A program made the translations under genes and the position numbers. From Trichuris trichiura (Eukaryota; Nematoda; Enoplea; Trichinellida; Trichuridae), in assembly GCA_037903355.1 (NCBI GenBank), contig JBAJFE010000009.1:1054001-1118000 (forward strand): a stretch of 64,000 nucleotides of DNA, given 5' to 3'. The notes under the pieces are model-generated. The model saw only the letters and a list, made by a program, of their open reading frames with translations. It was not told where the DNA came from and did no database searches. Positions 36,501 through 49,023 of this stretch are shown here, one piece after another. The first letter of the stretch is position 1. The number at the start of each line of letters is the position of its first letter.

Positions 36501-39500
36501 CAATATTACTTTTCCTCTTCGTCCGCCAGAAAAGAAGGCTTAAATTACTTGCAGATTTTCCCGCCTTATAATCGACCCTTTGGCGTAAACTATAAACGAA
36601 CAAAACCCTGTACCTCAAGAAGATGAACGTCGTTTGCTTCGCGATCGATTTTCCGCTCAGTGGACAGCAGTGTGCCTTTGAAAAAAAACAATCATCAGTC
36701 CACGTACAAAACAACGCCAACAAAAAGATTTATTTACCAGTATCCGCGTCGACAGTGAACAAACTCTGCGCATTACCCTTCTTGATCGCGTAGGTTAAAG
36801 GATAAGATGATTCATCAGCGTCCGTGGCGTTGAGCTGCAAAATCACAGTACGCGCAGGGCAGTTCTCCAACACTTGAGTTATGTAGATTGGACGACTTGG
36901 CACCGGCGCATTGTCGTTCCTATCTTTCACCAAAATGAACAAGTCGACTGTTGAAGCCAACGGGACCGGTTGCTGGTCGGTGGCTTCGATAACCAACCAA
37001 TAGGAAGAAGTCATTTCGCGATCCAAAGACCGGCGGCTACGAACAACGCCCTTTTGGTCGACCATGAAAACGTCCATACCGTCTCCTCCAACTATGGAGA
37101 ACGCCACGTCGTCTGCGTGAGCACTATCTCGGTCGCGAGCCTTCAAAGTAGTGACAATTGTTCCCGGCGGTTCGTTTTCTGAAAGCCACGACCAAATAAG
37201 GCATATCGAAAATCAAAACAAAGCAGCCAACCAAATATGGCAGCCTCGTAGACGAAACGGTCGAATTCAGGCGGGAAACGATTTCGGTTCACGTAAAGGA
37301 CGACAATTTCGACCTCACACAGCTCGCTCATTGCTGGTACTCCACGGTCGGTTACTTGAATTTTCAGGTTGTAGATTGGACGTTTTGAAAAATCCAGCTT
37401 GCCCACGGTACGCAAACAACCCGTCTCGGAATCTATTTCAAACGGTACCACCTCCGACGCGTTTGCCGGAAGCTCGTAACGAAGCATTGCATTAACGCCT
37501 TCGTCTCGGTCGTAGGCGTTAACGCAAGTGAACAGGAAATGTGACGGAACATCTTCTGGAATTTCAACATGTTGGACGGGTTGCAAACACCTATCATAAA
37601 TGACCGTCAGTAAGGATGAAAAAAAAGGTTATTCAAAATTTTCCTACGTAGGAGGGTTGTCGTTACAATCCGTAACGTCAATAATCAGAGATGCGAATGA
37701 ACTAAGCGAAGGCCAGCCTTTGTCCACAGCTTGTACGATTAGCTCATAACGGTCCACCTTCTCTCGGTCTAGCGTCTGCAACGTCACTATGGTCCCATTG
37801 TCAGGACTAATGCCAAACCAACTAGTGGCGGTAACTATGTGATAGGATACAATGGCATTGATGCCCAAATCTGCATCATCAGCCCGTAGTTGGATAACCC
37901 TATATCCAATCGGGACATCCTCGGGAATGGAAGCATAATAAGTGAACTGCTCAAACAATGGCTTGTTGTCATTGCTGTCCAGAACATTGATTAACAGAGT
38001 TGCGGTAGTTTTCCTGGAAAAGTCGCCAAAATCTTGGGCAACAATGGTCAACTCATAATTGCCAACTTCCTCCCTATCCAATGGTCTATGCAGGGACAAA
38101 ACTCCGGTTTCCATATTGATCTTCCATCTGTCATCGTGATTTCCCGCCGCAATGGAGTACCGCACCAATCCGTTGAAACCAAGGTCATAATCTACTGCCT
38201 CGAACCTGAATACCTCTCTACCTACTGTAGCATTTTCAAATATATTCAAATTCGGGAAAGGCGTATGCAAAAACACGGGAGCGTGATTGTTATCAGCATT
38301 TTCCAGCACTTCAAAGGAAATAGGCTCCGTGTTAAGCAGCAATACTTTCGGGTGCTGATCAAAGCGCAGAATGAGGTCGGAATACCTTGGATAGGGATAC
38401 CCGTCGTCCGACGCGCGAACTCGAACTTCAAAACTACTATTGGCAGGATAGGCGGGAAGCGGCTTTGCCAACCGCAACTTGCCGGACGTCTCTTCAATGT
38501 TGAACAAATCGGAATGTTTTCCCGAAACGATACTGTAGGTTAGGTTTGCCGGTATAGTGTCGTTGTCACGAGCTTGCAAAGTGCACAGATCGGTCTGGCT
38601 GACCATTTCCCGACTAAGATACGAAAAGGTGCAAACGGGCGGCAGGACAAATTCTGGACAATGACTATTTTCCGGCTCGACGAATACGTCAACGTCAAAA
38701 GTGAACCTTTGCCCGCATATGGCGGAATGAGCTACAACGACGAAAGAGTAGCGTCTTTTCGACCCAATCGAACCTCGGAGAAAGAGGAGACCCGAATTTT
38801 CGCCAACCGCCCATGGTTCCCCGCCACGAATTGTCCAACGGAACAGATCAGTACTAACAAGTTCGTGAGGCCCAATCGAGCCAAGAACGCTGTACGGAGG
38901 CGAACTTTCTTTGGCAGTGAAATTTAAGTGAAAATTGTCGCTTTCAAACGGCGGACAGTGAGCAGCAACTGTAAGTGAAACATTCCTAGCAATGACAAGA
39001 CCGTCGGAGCTGCGTTCCATTCGAAGGTTTATAATGTGGGTGCCGTACGGCGCTCTCGGGTCATTGAGCAGTATTTCGAATTCGGTTGAACCATTAAGCA
39101 CCACGGCGAAGTGCTCTGCCTTTTGTCCGAACAGCCGCAGGATGAACTGCTTGACATTTGCGTACCCTTTCTGCGCATGAAGGATACACGTTGCGCAGAC
39201 GAGCTTATCCTGCCGGCATCCGCCACTGACAGAGTGGCAGTGAACAACTGGGGAAGGTTTGGAACTGCGTTTCACCGCTATATTAATGGTAACCGTATTA
39301 GGAGGTGTAATGCTCTTGCTTTCGGGAAAGAGAAGGGAAGTACGATCTTCCGCAGCAACGACTAAAGTGACAGTTTTGCCAGCCAAAGTAGAAATAGAAC
39401 GCGCAGTTGAAACTACGCCGGTAACATGATGCACCGTAAAAAATGAGTTCTTTTCTTCAGTGTAATAATAAACTTCGCCGTTCAAGCCTTCGTCAGCATC

Positions 39501-41617
39501 AGTGGCGTGCACCTTAGCCACAGCGGAAAAAGGCGCCAAATCTTCCCATACGGCAACCGACTGTGAAGATGACGCAAAAATCGGCGGTGAATCGTTCACA
39601 TCCCCAACCTGCAAAATTCAAAAGCTCAATGAACTCGTAGAGAGCCGCGCAGGTGCAAAGGAATAAAGAAATGCAAACGTCGACATCCTTTTCGAGGGGA
39701 CTGAAATGTTGTGAATTAAGTGTTGGATAACGCAGTTCATTCCCAAGTGATTGGACAAATTTATTTAAATTTCAAATGGAAATATAAATCTTTTCGTAAC
39801 GCGGCTTTTTAAAGGAAAAAACTGAGCTTCTCTGTACAGCCTACGCGCGAGAATTCTTCCTAACACTAATCTCTGCTTTGGGTTTCCTTTCACCTTTCGC
39901 CAACGATGCGAGGGCACATGGCAGCGCAGGGACAGCGTTTATTCGTCTAAAGAAATGCTGTCCCCAATGGACGCTGAAAATCGTGCATTTTTCAAACCAA
40001 TCAACGGATAATGTTCAAGCAGTGACACTATCGCTCACTGAACGGAATTATTTTCCTTTTCCGGAAAGCCAAGTTCCAGCAGCTGTTGTTTTTTTAGATC
40101 TAAAATGCTCTACCGGAAGAAGTGCTTCCAATAACGTGGAAGAACTGGCTGCTGGTCATTATTGCTAAATTTGTTTTCAAATAAAGCCTATAAACTTCAA
40201 CCCACAGCTCGTAAGTTTGTTCTGCTTTTTACTAAAAAAGTAATGTGGTAACAAAACTATAAAACGCCGTTACAAACTCTCTAAAATTGAAATATTTCAA
40301 TAAATACAGTATTAGGCATGCTACCTGCAAATCAATTGGCCATTTCTGAATTCACTGTTATTTGAATTGTATCAATTCAAATCAAGCCTATAAACGTCAA
40401 CCCTCAGCTCGTAAACCTGTTCTGCCTTCTTACTAAAAAAAAATAAAGTAGTAATAAAACTATAAAACGCCGTTACAAACTCTAAACTTCAAATGTTTGA
40501 ATAAATACAGTATTAGGCACGCTACCTGCAAATCAATTGGTCATTTACCTTCTGAATTCATTATTTGGACGGCCCATGGTTAGTACATTTCGGAAACGAA
40601 GTTTCGGTTTCGCTAATACCTTTATTGCATCTCACTTTAATTCATTTTTTTCTAGGTTTTTATTTTTTTTATATTTCGTATTTTTGTTAGTTTTATTAGA
40701 GACGTAGGACTAAACGCTTTTATTTATTTTACATTACTTAAGTACAATAATTCAGACTACCCGAATTTCGCCTTTTTCTACTGTATCTATTTTTTTAATT
40801 TTTAGTTATCCTTGTACACCGAACGAAGCTACATGAACGCGTGGTGTCTCCACACGCTAATATAAAGCGGCATTCTTTTTTTTAGAAAAGAACGATAGGT
40901 TTACAAATGACGCGGGACAAAATCGCAAAAGTCACCAGCAAAATGCTACCAGCATTTTCTTGATGAAAGCTAATTAAATGACATTTACCCTGATCTTATT
41001 CGGACTTGCTCTGATGACATAGTGTTGAGCCGAAATTTTAAACACAAATATAAAGCAATTACAACTCGAACCTGATCCGCAAAAATCTTCCATGTAACTA
41101 CAGGCTGTTCCTAGAAGGAATGGAGATAAGGATGACTGACCTTGATTACAACTTCAGTTGTTGCTTCACGCTTCGGTCCGGTTATCTTCCCTTGAACTTT
41201 TAACACGATTTCCGGCTCTTTTTCTCGATTCAAATACGCGTTCGCTCGTTTTCTCATGCGGATACGAAGGTACGCAAAATTGCCCACCGGAAAACTGTCT
41301 ACTTTGAACAGGCTGTTTGGATCGCCGCTAACAATTTTGTATCGTACAGGACCAAGGCAAGCTTTGCAAAGGTAGATGCCCATCTTGCTGCAACAAAAAA
41401 GCGCTGTTGTAATGACCTAACGTGGAAATATCGATGCCAACCTGGTAGGTCGTATTAATGCGCCGTTCGTATGACTTTCCATGACGCTAACCGAATAGGA
41501 AGTCTTCGTGAAGGCGAACTCGTAGTCTGATGGCTTCTCATCACCTTTGCATTTTGGCAACAACCAACATCCAATCAAGGTCAGGGCAAGGGCACGCATA
41601 TTCTGAAAAAGCTTCAT
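21538..41617 (-). CDS. fat: Fat-like giant atypical cadherin (CDH-4/FAT family)
   Basis: About 38 exons on the minus strand encode an estimated 4,300 residues, near the size of nematode CDH-4. The Fat family acts in cell adhesion, planar polarity and axon guidance at the plasma membrane. The N-terminal exon (41617-41442) gives a signal peptide (MKLFQNMRALALTLIGCWLL). Roughly 30 cadherin repeats follow, marked by LDRE, DxNDN/DVNDNPP and DADxGxN motifs; the largest exon is about 39607-37655. After the last cadherin come EGF modules (CSSNPCVNGQC, CSSNPCGRHTICVP), a laminin-G domain (about 23700-23110), EGFs (CRAKPCLNGGRC, CLSQPCLNGGVC, CGQHQCANGGYC), a membrane helix (ELATVLVVLLALAGLGIAFF) with an RRRR stop-transfer, and a tail with PPPLPPR and FIWDYSDWA as in FAT tails. 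The stop TGA is at 21540-21538. Long introns are 39608-41141, 33444-35570 and 28030-29205. Exon borders are approximate. Confidence 0.92.
28190..29150. other. Core of a 1.2-kb Fat-gene intron, no gene
   Basis: This AT-rich intron lies between the exon ending near 29209 and the exon around 28025-27877. I see no coding frame or repeat array in it. Confidence 0.5.
33899..34855. repeat. 35-base minisatellite in a Fat-gene intron (about 27 copies)
   Basis: The plus-strand unit is roughly CCTGAGCATCAAGTTTTTAC followed by TTTAAACTCTTCCGT, repeated with substitutions and occasional short indels over 957 bases. The most constant parts are CTGAGCATCAA and TTTACTTTAAAC. Copies run directly into each other with no spacers. 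The array lies inside the 2.1-kb intron that separates the exons ending in WFYLK and beginning DDNRGHISLAVDS, so it does not disturb the coding sequence. Confidence 0.93.
35281..35516 (-). other. Possible cassette exon with stop in the Fat-gene intron
   Basis: A TTTCTGCAG acceptor is followed by a 73-codon open stretch (GLVCIVKSSCITVTFCLPDD ... ENIYDYS) ending in a stop. The constitutive model skips it, because the flanking exons join smoothly into a cadherin strand. If included it would truncate the protein outside the membrane. It has no cadherin motif, so it may be fortuitous. Confidence 0.25.
39608..41141. other. 1.5-kb Fat-gene intron with a tandem duplication
   Basis: This is the second intron of the Fat-like gene. 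It contains the direct duplication at 40179-40570. A 96-codon plus-strand frame at 39878-40168 shows no family resemblance. Confidence 0.5.
40179..40572. repeat. Tandem duplication, 200-base period, two copies
   Basis: Copy 1 starts near 40179 and copy 2 near 40379. Both contain AGCCTATAAAC, CAGCTCGTAA, AAACTATAAAACGCCGTTAC, AATACAGTATTAGGCA and GCTACCTGCAAATCAATTGG in the same order, with scattered substitutions and small indels. Confidence 0.85.
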
Positions 41618-44600
41618 ACTCAACGACCGATTAGCTAAGGAGCTCAGCTTGAATTGGTTAGTAAAAATGATAAGATGGAACGCCTAATTTCTTCTGGCTG
41701 CAATTCCACTTAAGATAAGCGATTTTCTTCTCTTCACGACTCAACCAGCGAAAACCGGCTGACCAACTCGACTGTACATTGTGCAGCCGAGCCTTTTGCC
41801 AGCACGGAAAGGTAAACAGAGAAACAAGCGACAATTTTGTCAGAGGTCGAGCCAATTACGTGCATAGCAAAGCAAGAGAGGCTGCGAAACGGAAACCGCT
41901 GCTATTGTTAGAACCAAAGATCGTATTGAATTCGACCTTTCGCAATACTTCGACATTTTTGGCAAAGCTGAAGCCCCAACAGTGCAACCATCGTAGGCAC
42001 AGCGCTGATGCAAATTTGGTAAACATATAATGACGGGACGCGTCGTAGGAAGGCAGAACTTAAGGACCATTCGTCACATACACAGATTCAACAAGAAATG
42101 CCTCAAAAAAAGCACCTAAAAAACTCACACAAAGAAGGACATGTCATGCAAAAGAAAATGATAGCTGCTTTAACTGCTCACCCGCAGACGCACTATAGAC
42201 CGCCATGAATCTATTAGTGGTGCTAATAGAAAAGCTGCCGCCTGCAATAGTAAGCTTTTTTATTAAGCCAACCGCTTGAAACATTTTGAAATTGCGAGAA
42301 TAGCAATTGCTTAAATTAACCTTAAGAGTATCCGCACCAGGCACAGAGCTACTCTAATAGAATAACTATTTACTCAAGCACCTGCATGAATGAAACGGCT
42401 CGTTTGAACTTCCGTCGCGACCTGACCATTTGTTAAAAGAGCAAGTCAACACGATGTCTTCTCAATTGGATGTCCACAACTTAAGTTTTCCAAACTCGGA
42501 ACTTGAAGCGGTAGAACGAGAGAAAATTTGTGCTTACTCTGTTTCTAGACGAACTGTGCAAGCTTACGAATCATCTATTTGTCGATAAGCGACAAGGCGC
42601 CCGTCTGGTCTCGCCTATTCCGTAAAAAGCGGATTGCTCATTATTTGGCGCCACAGACAAAGCGCTAATACGCGCTACACAGCTTCCCAACGCTACGTGA
42701 CCAAGACATATGGCAGCACATGACAACCGGATAGCTTGATCAAATCAACTACAAATGGGTTGGTCAAAATTCAGGAAGCACTTAGGCCTTCTACGACAAT
42801 CGAATCTCAAACTATTATAAGGCAAGAATTGATTGCCAATGAAACAGCTTATATACGTATATACGCAAGGTTTCGGGTCAACGCTACGGCTAATGGTCGA
42901 AAAGTTGGAAATGAGCTACTACGCTTTTGAGGCGACGGCTGTTTTGCAAGCGAGCGCAAAAAGTTGACTTCTTGTTTTAAAAAAAGTGGTACAAAGTTCA
43001 GATTATGCTTCGCGCTACCGCCCACGTCTAAGCTTGCTAGACGGCAAAAAACTACAGATTATTTTTTCAATGAACCTGAGTATCAAAAAAGACGAATTGC
43101 GAACGATTAAAGCACGCAGTGGCATGTTGGACTTTTTTCATCAAGCGTGACATGGTTGAATAACTTTTCGACTGGAAAAAGAGTGCCAACAGATCGAAGA
43201 TCATCCGTCACTCGAGGCGATAATCTGCTCTTCACTGACAGATGGAAGCGAAGAAACTCTACTGGTAAAAAATTAGAAAAACGACTGCGCAAACACAGCT
43301 GACCAACTTGTTCGGCATTCGGTGAATAACAGGCGCTGGAACCGATCGAAGCTGACCAAATGCCCCACTCGCGTTCCCTTAGCCAAAAGCCGCCATGGTG
43401 TGCGTGATCAATTATTGGCAAATTATTCCGACTCGGCTCAACGACATTCAGCCCAATCTATTTTCGGTCAAATCTATTTAATCCCCAAAAGGAGATAACA
43501 TGGAATACAACTTTGAGCTCTTTCTGGCGCGCTCGCTGTCAATAGCTGCGATCTATCTTGGGAGGAGCAAATACTTAACTGAACTAGACGTGATGTCAGG
43601 TTTCGAAGAGAGCGAGTATTTTGAAGATAAAAAAGTTAAAAAATAAAAAGTATTTTTTTACCGAGCTGACAGCAGTCGCTCCGCCGCAATTTGCGGAAAC
43701 GGAATGTGCAAATCAACAAGGTTTGGCCGAAAATTTCCGGCCAACGTAGCTCGACAGCGGACCTCGACCAAAATACTCTTCGCCCAAACCGTTGGCTTGA
43801 ATGAAGCTTCTACTGAAGGCCACGCAAAGGAAGCGCACCATGGCAATAGTCACAATAGCGCAAAACGGGTCGTCGCAAGCCGGCAATAGAGCAGTCGCGC
43901 GGCGACCACCTGGACCACTGTTGAAGCCGAAGCCATAAAGGGCGAAACATTCCCACGACCTAAACAAACGACTCGCTCAGGTTGTAGCTTACTGTCCTTC
44001 GCCTTTATTGTTTTTCATCTACTTATTTGGTCCGTCCTATGACCAAATCTCTCCGATGTTGGATACATGTAGAAGAGGCAGGATAAATACTAGCATTGAA
44101 GCTCTATTAGTCTTTTGTCGAAACATTTGCAAAATCGGCTGCGTGCTCACAGAACTGAGACGACCGTAATAAATAATGGTGGCGATGATTTTTTTTATAG
44201 CCGTGTTTTCGTCTTATAAAATTGTTCCTTTCAAGGCGAAGTTGCCCGTTGTAAATGCAGCATATTAATAAGGAGGCTGACCATAGGGAAAAAAGTTATG
44301 CCAAAGCTCTGCTATATATTTTTTGAAATTAAAAGAGGGCAACTCTGCAAAGCCTAATGGAATCATAGTTTTTCGAGTTGAAATAGCTTCCATTTTTTCA
44401 ACAGAATTTGCTGGGCATGGGAGCACGGTGACTTGGAAAGGATTGGAGCTTCATAAGTGTGATCACCTGAAGTTTTTGAAATCCATGTAGCTATATGAGC
44501 AATGGTTGTCATCTTAAAGTGGTTTTAAGTACGGATTGACCAAATAATCGACCACTGGATCTGAGCGTAGCGTATTAGCATTCTGTTCGTCATTGATGGG

Positions 44601-45788
44601 ACACACATGCCAAAGGGATCTTAGTTTCATTTGCTGGTGTTTGCCAGAGCAAAATATTAATCTGATGTTATTTTTAGCAGACAAATTATGTGAAAGTATG
44701 TCTGGTGGAGAGGATAACGGACAATAACTGTCTGCTTAGTTTATGATCGCTTACTTGAAGTTGGAACTTCCGGTTTTACGATTTCTTCCGCTGAAACGTC
44801 TGCTTAAGACATAATCGATTTTAACCGATTTCGCTAACCCTGAGGGAGTGATGCTATTTTCGCTTGGCTGACAGAATGATTTTTCCATCAGCCTTTTATT
44901 TCTGACAATCTGGGAAAAATCACGTCTAAAAGTCTCCTTATCTAAAAAGTAAACTAATGTCATAGTCACAATCCGAAGTCTGAAATGAAAGCCGGCTTGA
45001 GCATCTATTTTGAAATTTGATTACTCGTTTCTAAGGTAAACTTTGAAGCAGGTGCGTTGAAGTCGCTTTAGCAACCTGAGCATCATTTCACAGTTATTCA
45101 CAAATAATTTCCGATTTCAAATACTCTTTAAGTAAAGTGCTTTAGGGTTGAGGCATTGAATTAAATTTCTTAAAGGAGCAAATCTGTCTTTAAGACTGGC
45201 AGAAATAAACAATTGCCCAGTTCCCTTAAGTGGCAAGCGTCAGTACACTTCGCTCTGCTTGTTTACTCAGAAAATCTAAGTAGTATATATTAATACGCTC
45301 CCAGCGAGATTTCCCTAAGCTCGTCAAACTTTTTAAAATATTACTAGCATGCTAAGGTTTCGTAGACAAAACTCGTGAAGCAACTTTGAAAACGTAGCGA
45401 GAGAAAAATAGGCAGGTGTACTTTCTCGACATCACCTTGCCAATGTTTGCACGAGTGGTAGGCTGCTTTCAAATGTCCGTAAATCTAACAGTTTCAATCA
45501 ATTATAATTTCATCACGTTTTCGCCTTATGTTTTCGTTCAGACTGCTAAGATGCGTTTGCATTTTTGTCATACTAAATGTTGCTTTGCCCCCATTGAAAA
45601 ACTTGTTGCAAGATAAGAAGTGACATACTAAAAAATAGCGTTGTCTTCACTTTGAAGATTGTGTCAAATGATATTATGTCGGCTCCGTTGAGCTTCTTTT
45701 GTTAGCTGTGTCAGTTTAAGTCTGCAGCGGAGATTGCCAATAAAAGTACATTCCCTACAAGCGCGCCAGATGTCAAAATAGTCGAAAT
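41618..45788. other. 4.2 kb upstream of the Fat-like gene, no gene assigned
   Basis: This should contain the Fat-like gene promoter and 5'UTR. Open frames reach 104 codons (43107-43421, minus) but none shows a domain, signal peptide or splice-linked partner I can support. Confidence 0.45.
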
Positions 45789-47836
45789 ATGCGCCCTGCG
45801 CTGAAGCCTGCCCTAAAATATGCAAATACTAAATTATAGGTTGAGTTGTAAACATGTGCATTCTTACGGACGAACATGAACACATGTAGTTCAAATAGCG
45901 CAAATTAAAACTACAAAACAATTGCCTTTTGGGTTAAATCATCAGCTACAATCAGAATTAATTATGGTTCAGCCCATGTTGTTTACATTTTGTGAAAAGC
46001 ATGACAGCATCGACTGAGGCTTTTTGCCCCATCCTCAATTTTAATAAAATGAGATGTTATGCAATCTACGAAGATCAATCAGATTGATCTAAATGGCCAG
46101 GTTGGTTTATCTTTCTCTTACACATTGCTCCTGTATGCTATGGTTCCGCAAATTTGCTAAATTCGATTTCACATGCGGATCTTCCATTCCCTTTTGACAA
46201 ATTCGAATTTCGTTAATATAAAACTGTTTTAAAAGTGAATGACAATGAAGGAGCGTTTCTTTTAAGTTGGTAAGCAAGTCTTAGTTTGATAAAAAACAAC
46301 GCTCAACCTGGAGACTTTACTACACTTTATGTAAACAATACCGCATAAAACACGAGTTGGCGTAATGCGCATAATAAGAGAAGCAAGAATAAAATTACCC
46401 TCTCGTGCACAGGTCCCAGACGGACCAACAGATCTTATGAATAATTGAATAATTTCTACTATTTATTAATATTATTAGTAACGCAGATTCTATGGTCGCC
46501 GCTCCTTCTTTTGCAATCTCATCAGGCTATCGAACTATTGATGTTACCAGAATCGCCTTATTGAAAGATACGATAAAATTAGTACACTTTGTAAAACTTT
46601 CTAAATTCGATTAAAATAATGACCCATTAAAACCCTGAAAATGGGGTGCAGTTTGTCGTGAAAGCTATGCTATTGAAAATTTGAACATTTGACATGCAGG
46701 ATGCTGCTGTAAGAAAACGTGAAAACGCACCCCGACTAAGAACTCTAACGTATTTATAGCACTCCAACAGAAAATAAGACATAATATGCTATTAGCGCAA
46801 TAATTATTAATAATAGAAAAAGTAAACTCGGAAGCGAGATGCCCACTTCCTCCCGCAAAGTCAAATACTTCCAGGCAGCAATGCGCCGCTATATACTTCA
46901 GCCGCAATACCGCTCTTTTCTGCCATATGTGCTTTGAATAAAAGTTTATTATCACCAAATCATAGCAATCTGACGAACAAAAGTAATGCCTACAAGCAAC
47001 AAACGCAATGGAATGTGAGCAGTCGATGTCTCGCCGGAATTTAAGATTTACAAGTTAGAGGCACATATAAGTAACCTAGCAACATTCGTCGAACGTTTTC
47101 TGGTTTCAGAACATGACTAAAACCAGTTTCCATATCATCTGCTGAGCTCGCAGCAACTATGAGACACAACTAAGCATCGTTCGAATTCTTTTCCTAGGAC
47201 AGCGTAAGCTTTGCGAGAAAGAGAAACTTTTTTCTAAATCATGTTTAACTTCAGAATATAACTTATTCACATGCAAAGCATAACGGCAGAGCGTAAGTTT
47301 ATAGCATAACATGAAAAGGCTCAGCAAAGATCGTATGGTTGTCACCGCGGCTTTCTTTGACAGCCGACGACTGATTCAACACATAACATGCCAAATGCAG
47401 TTGCTGTCTACCAGCATCACGAATGCCCACTTGACAGTCTACATCAGAAAAGTGAGATTCGTTTAAGAAAGTTCTTCACAGAGGCTTTCCTCAAACTTAA
47501 GTCTCATAAGAGGACACTGCTTTTCCGTCTTTCATCCCAGCACATATTTTGATTTTAAGGAATTGCAAAGCCACTGAAAGTAAAATCTCTTTAAGTTAAA
47601 CTCATCCGAAATTATTCTTACAACTTATCTGGTAAGCATAAGTTTTCCGGCGTGTGCGAATGATAATGACTCGAATAGCCATAAAAAGTCGTACAATCAC
47701 AATTTGAAGAATGAAAGATTCAACCCACACTCCCGGCAGCAGCAGCTAAATCCTACACAAACCATTGACTTTTTTCTTTAATTGCTCCGGATTTTCCACG
47801 CGTCTTATGACATGACGATTCATGCGAACAATCAGT

Positions 47837-48027
47837 TACAGTAAAACCCTTGAAGTTGACCACTCCTATATGGTGACCACCTCCCTAAGTTGACCGAAGT
47901 TTCGTCAGTTGATTTGTCCGCACGTTAGCCGGGCCACTTATACCCACTTCCTATATATTGACCACCTCCTATGTTGACCAGTCTTCCCCACTTTGTTGGT
48001 TGATCAACTTAAGGGGGTTTTACTGTA
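47837..48027. mobile_element. Pogo/Tigger-like MITE with TA target duplication
   Basis: The element 47839-48025 (187 bases) starts CAGTAAAACCCTTGAAGTTG and ends with the inverted CAACTTAAGGGGGTTTTACTG; TA flanks both sides. The terminal sequence CAGTAAAACC...GTTGACCA is characteristic of pogo/Tigger-class DNA transposons, which also target TA. The interior has further GTTGACCA-type blocks in both orientations and no coding capacity, so it depends on a transposase elsewhere. The corresponding parts of units 2 and 3 do not have it. Confidence 0.88.
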
Positions 48028-48730
48028 GTAACGAAAATCTTCCCTAGTAGAAAAACGGCTTACTCAAAATAAAATAAGAGATGGGATAAATAATTTTTCG
48101 GCTTTCACATCATGAAGCGCACCTGTCAATATTAATATAATGAGTGGAACTGTCTAAAATATAGCCAGTAAACGAATAGTGAATTATCGAAAGAGTTGTA
48201 TATACTGCACAGTAGTCACACTTTAACGAACAACTCAGCTTTAATGTTCATAAATTACAATATGAAAATTCTGTCCAACGAAGAAATATAAAGGTTCCGG
48301 TTTACACAAAATGGCAGCAAGAGTGTGAACAGTTTTTATTGTGGAATGTAAACATAAACCATACGGAGAAGCTCTTCCTTTAAATAAAATTCAAAAACTT
48401 TCTTTAAATACCGACAAGTAGATTTAAGCGATGACATTTGGTATGGATGTGGAACCATGGCATTAGTTTCCTCATACAGTCCCATACAGAGCTACTACAA
48501 GAGAAGCACAAATTAAAGCAGCTCGTGCGAAAAGCTCAGCGAGAAGGTTAATTTCCTTCTCGAGTTTCCTATGGAAAATTATTCGGCATCAGTTAGCCCT
48601 TAGCTGTTGAATTTCGTTGGTTGGAATAGTCAGCCGTCAACATGCCCTCAAACATCTGGTGTATTAGCTACGTAAAAACCACGCCTTTGATTGGAAGATA
48701 GTTGACTTATTGACCAGCCAACCTATCATA

Positions 48731-48971
48731 TATAAAATTAAAAATAACAAGCGAATGTCAGTGTATTGCATCAGCGTGATACGTGGCGTGCGAAATAACC
48801 TGTCTGTCTCATTCATATCTCTCTGACAGTTCAAAGGTATGCGCTTTCCTTCGTTTTGAGATAGTTCTTAATTGTGAGAAGTTATGTACGCGCTACCATG
48901 ACCGGCAGAAACCGCCCTTTTAATTCTCAACACCTTGACTTGAAATAGCGAACATGTGGGTCTACTTTCAG
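48731..48971 (+). promoter_or_regulatory. TATA/Inr core promoter and 5'UTR intron of MATH-BTB copy 1
   Basis: TATAAAA (48731-48737) lies about 29 bases before TCAGT (48758-48762), a classical TATA-to-initiator spacing. A leader exon to 48836 ends TTCAAAG|GTATG, and an acceptor TACTTTCAG|G ends at 48971, 52 bases before the ATG. Copies 2 and 3 keep the TCAGT, the donor and the acceptor, and copy 3 keeps the TATA box. Confidence 0.65.
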
Positions 48972-49023
48972 GAGCACTCTGAAAAGCTTATACTGAATAT
49001 AACAACTGTTCTGGAAAACAATT

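Noticed and set aside
39878..40168. 96-codon frame inside the Fat-gene intron
   Set aside because: It lies antisense to the gene in intronic sequence with no family resemblance.
43107..43421. 104-codon minus-strand frame upstream of the Fat-like gene
   Set aside because: Its composition is unremarkable, and there is no domain and no partner exon I could join to it.
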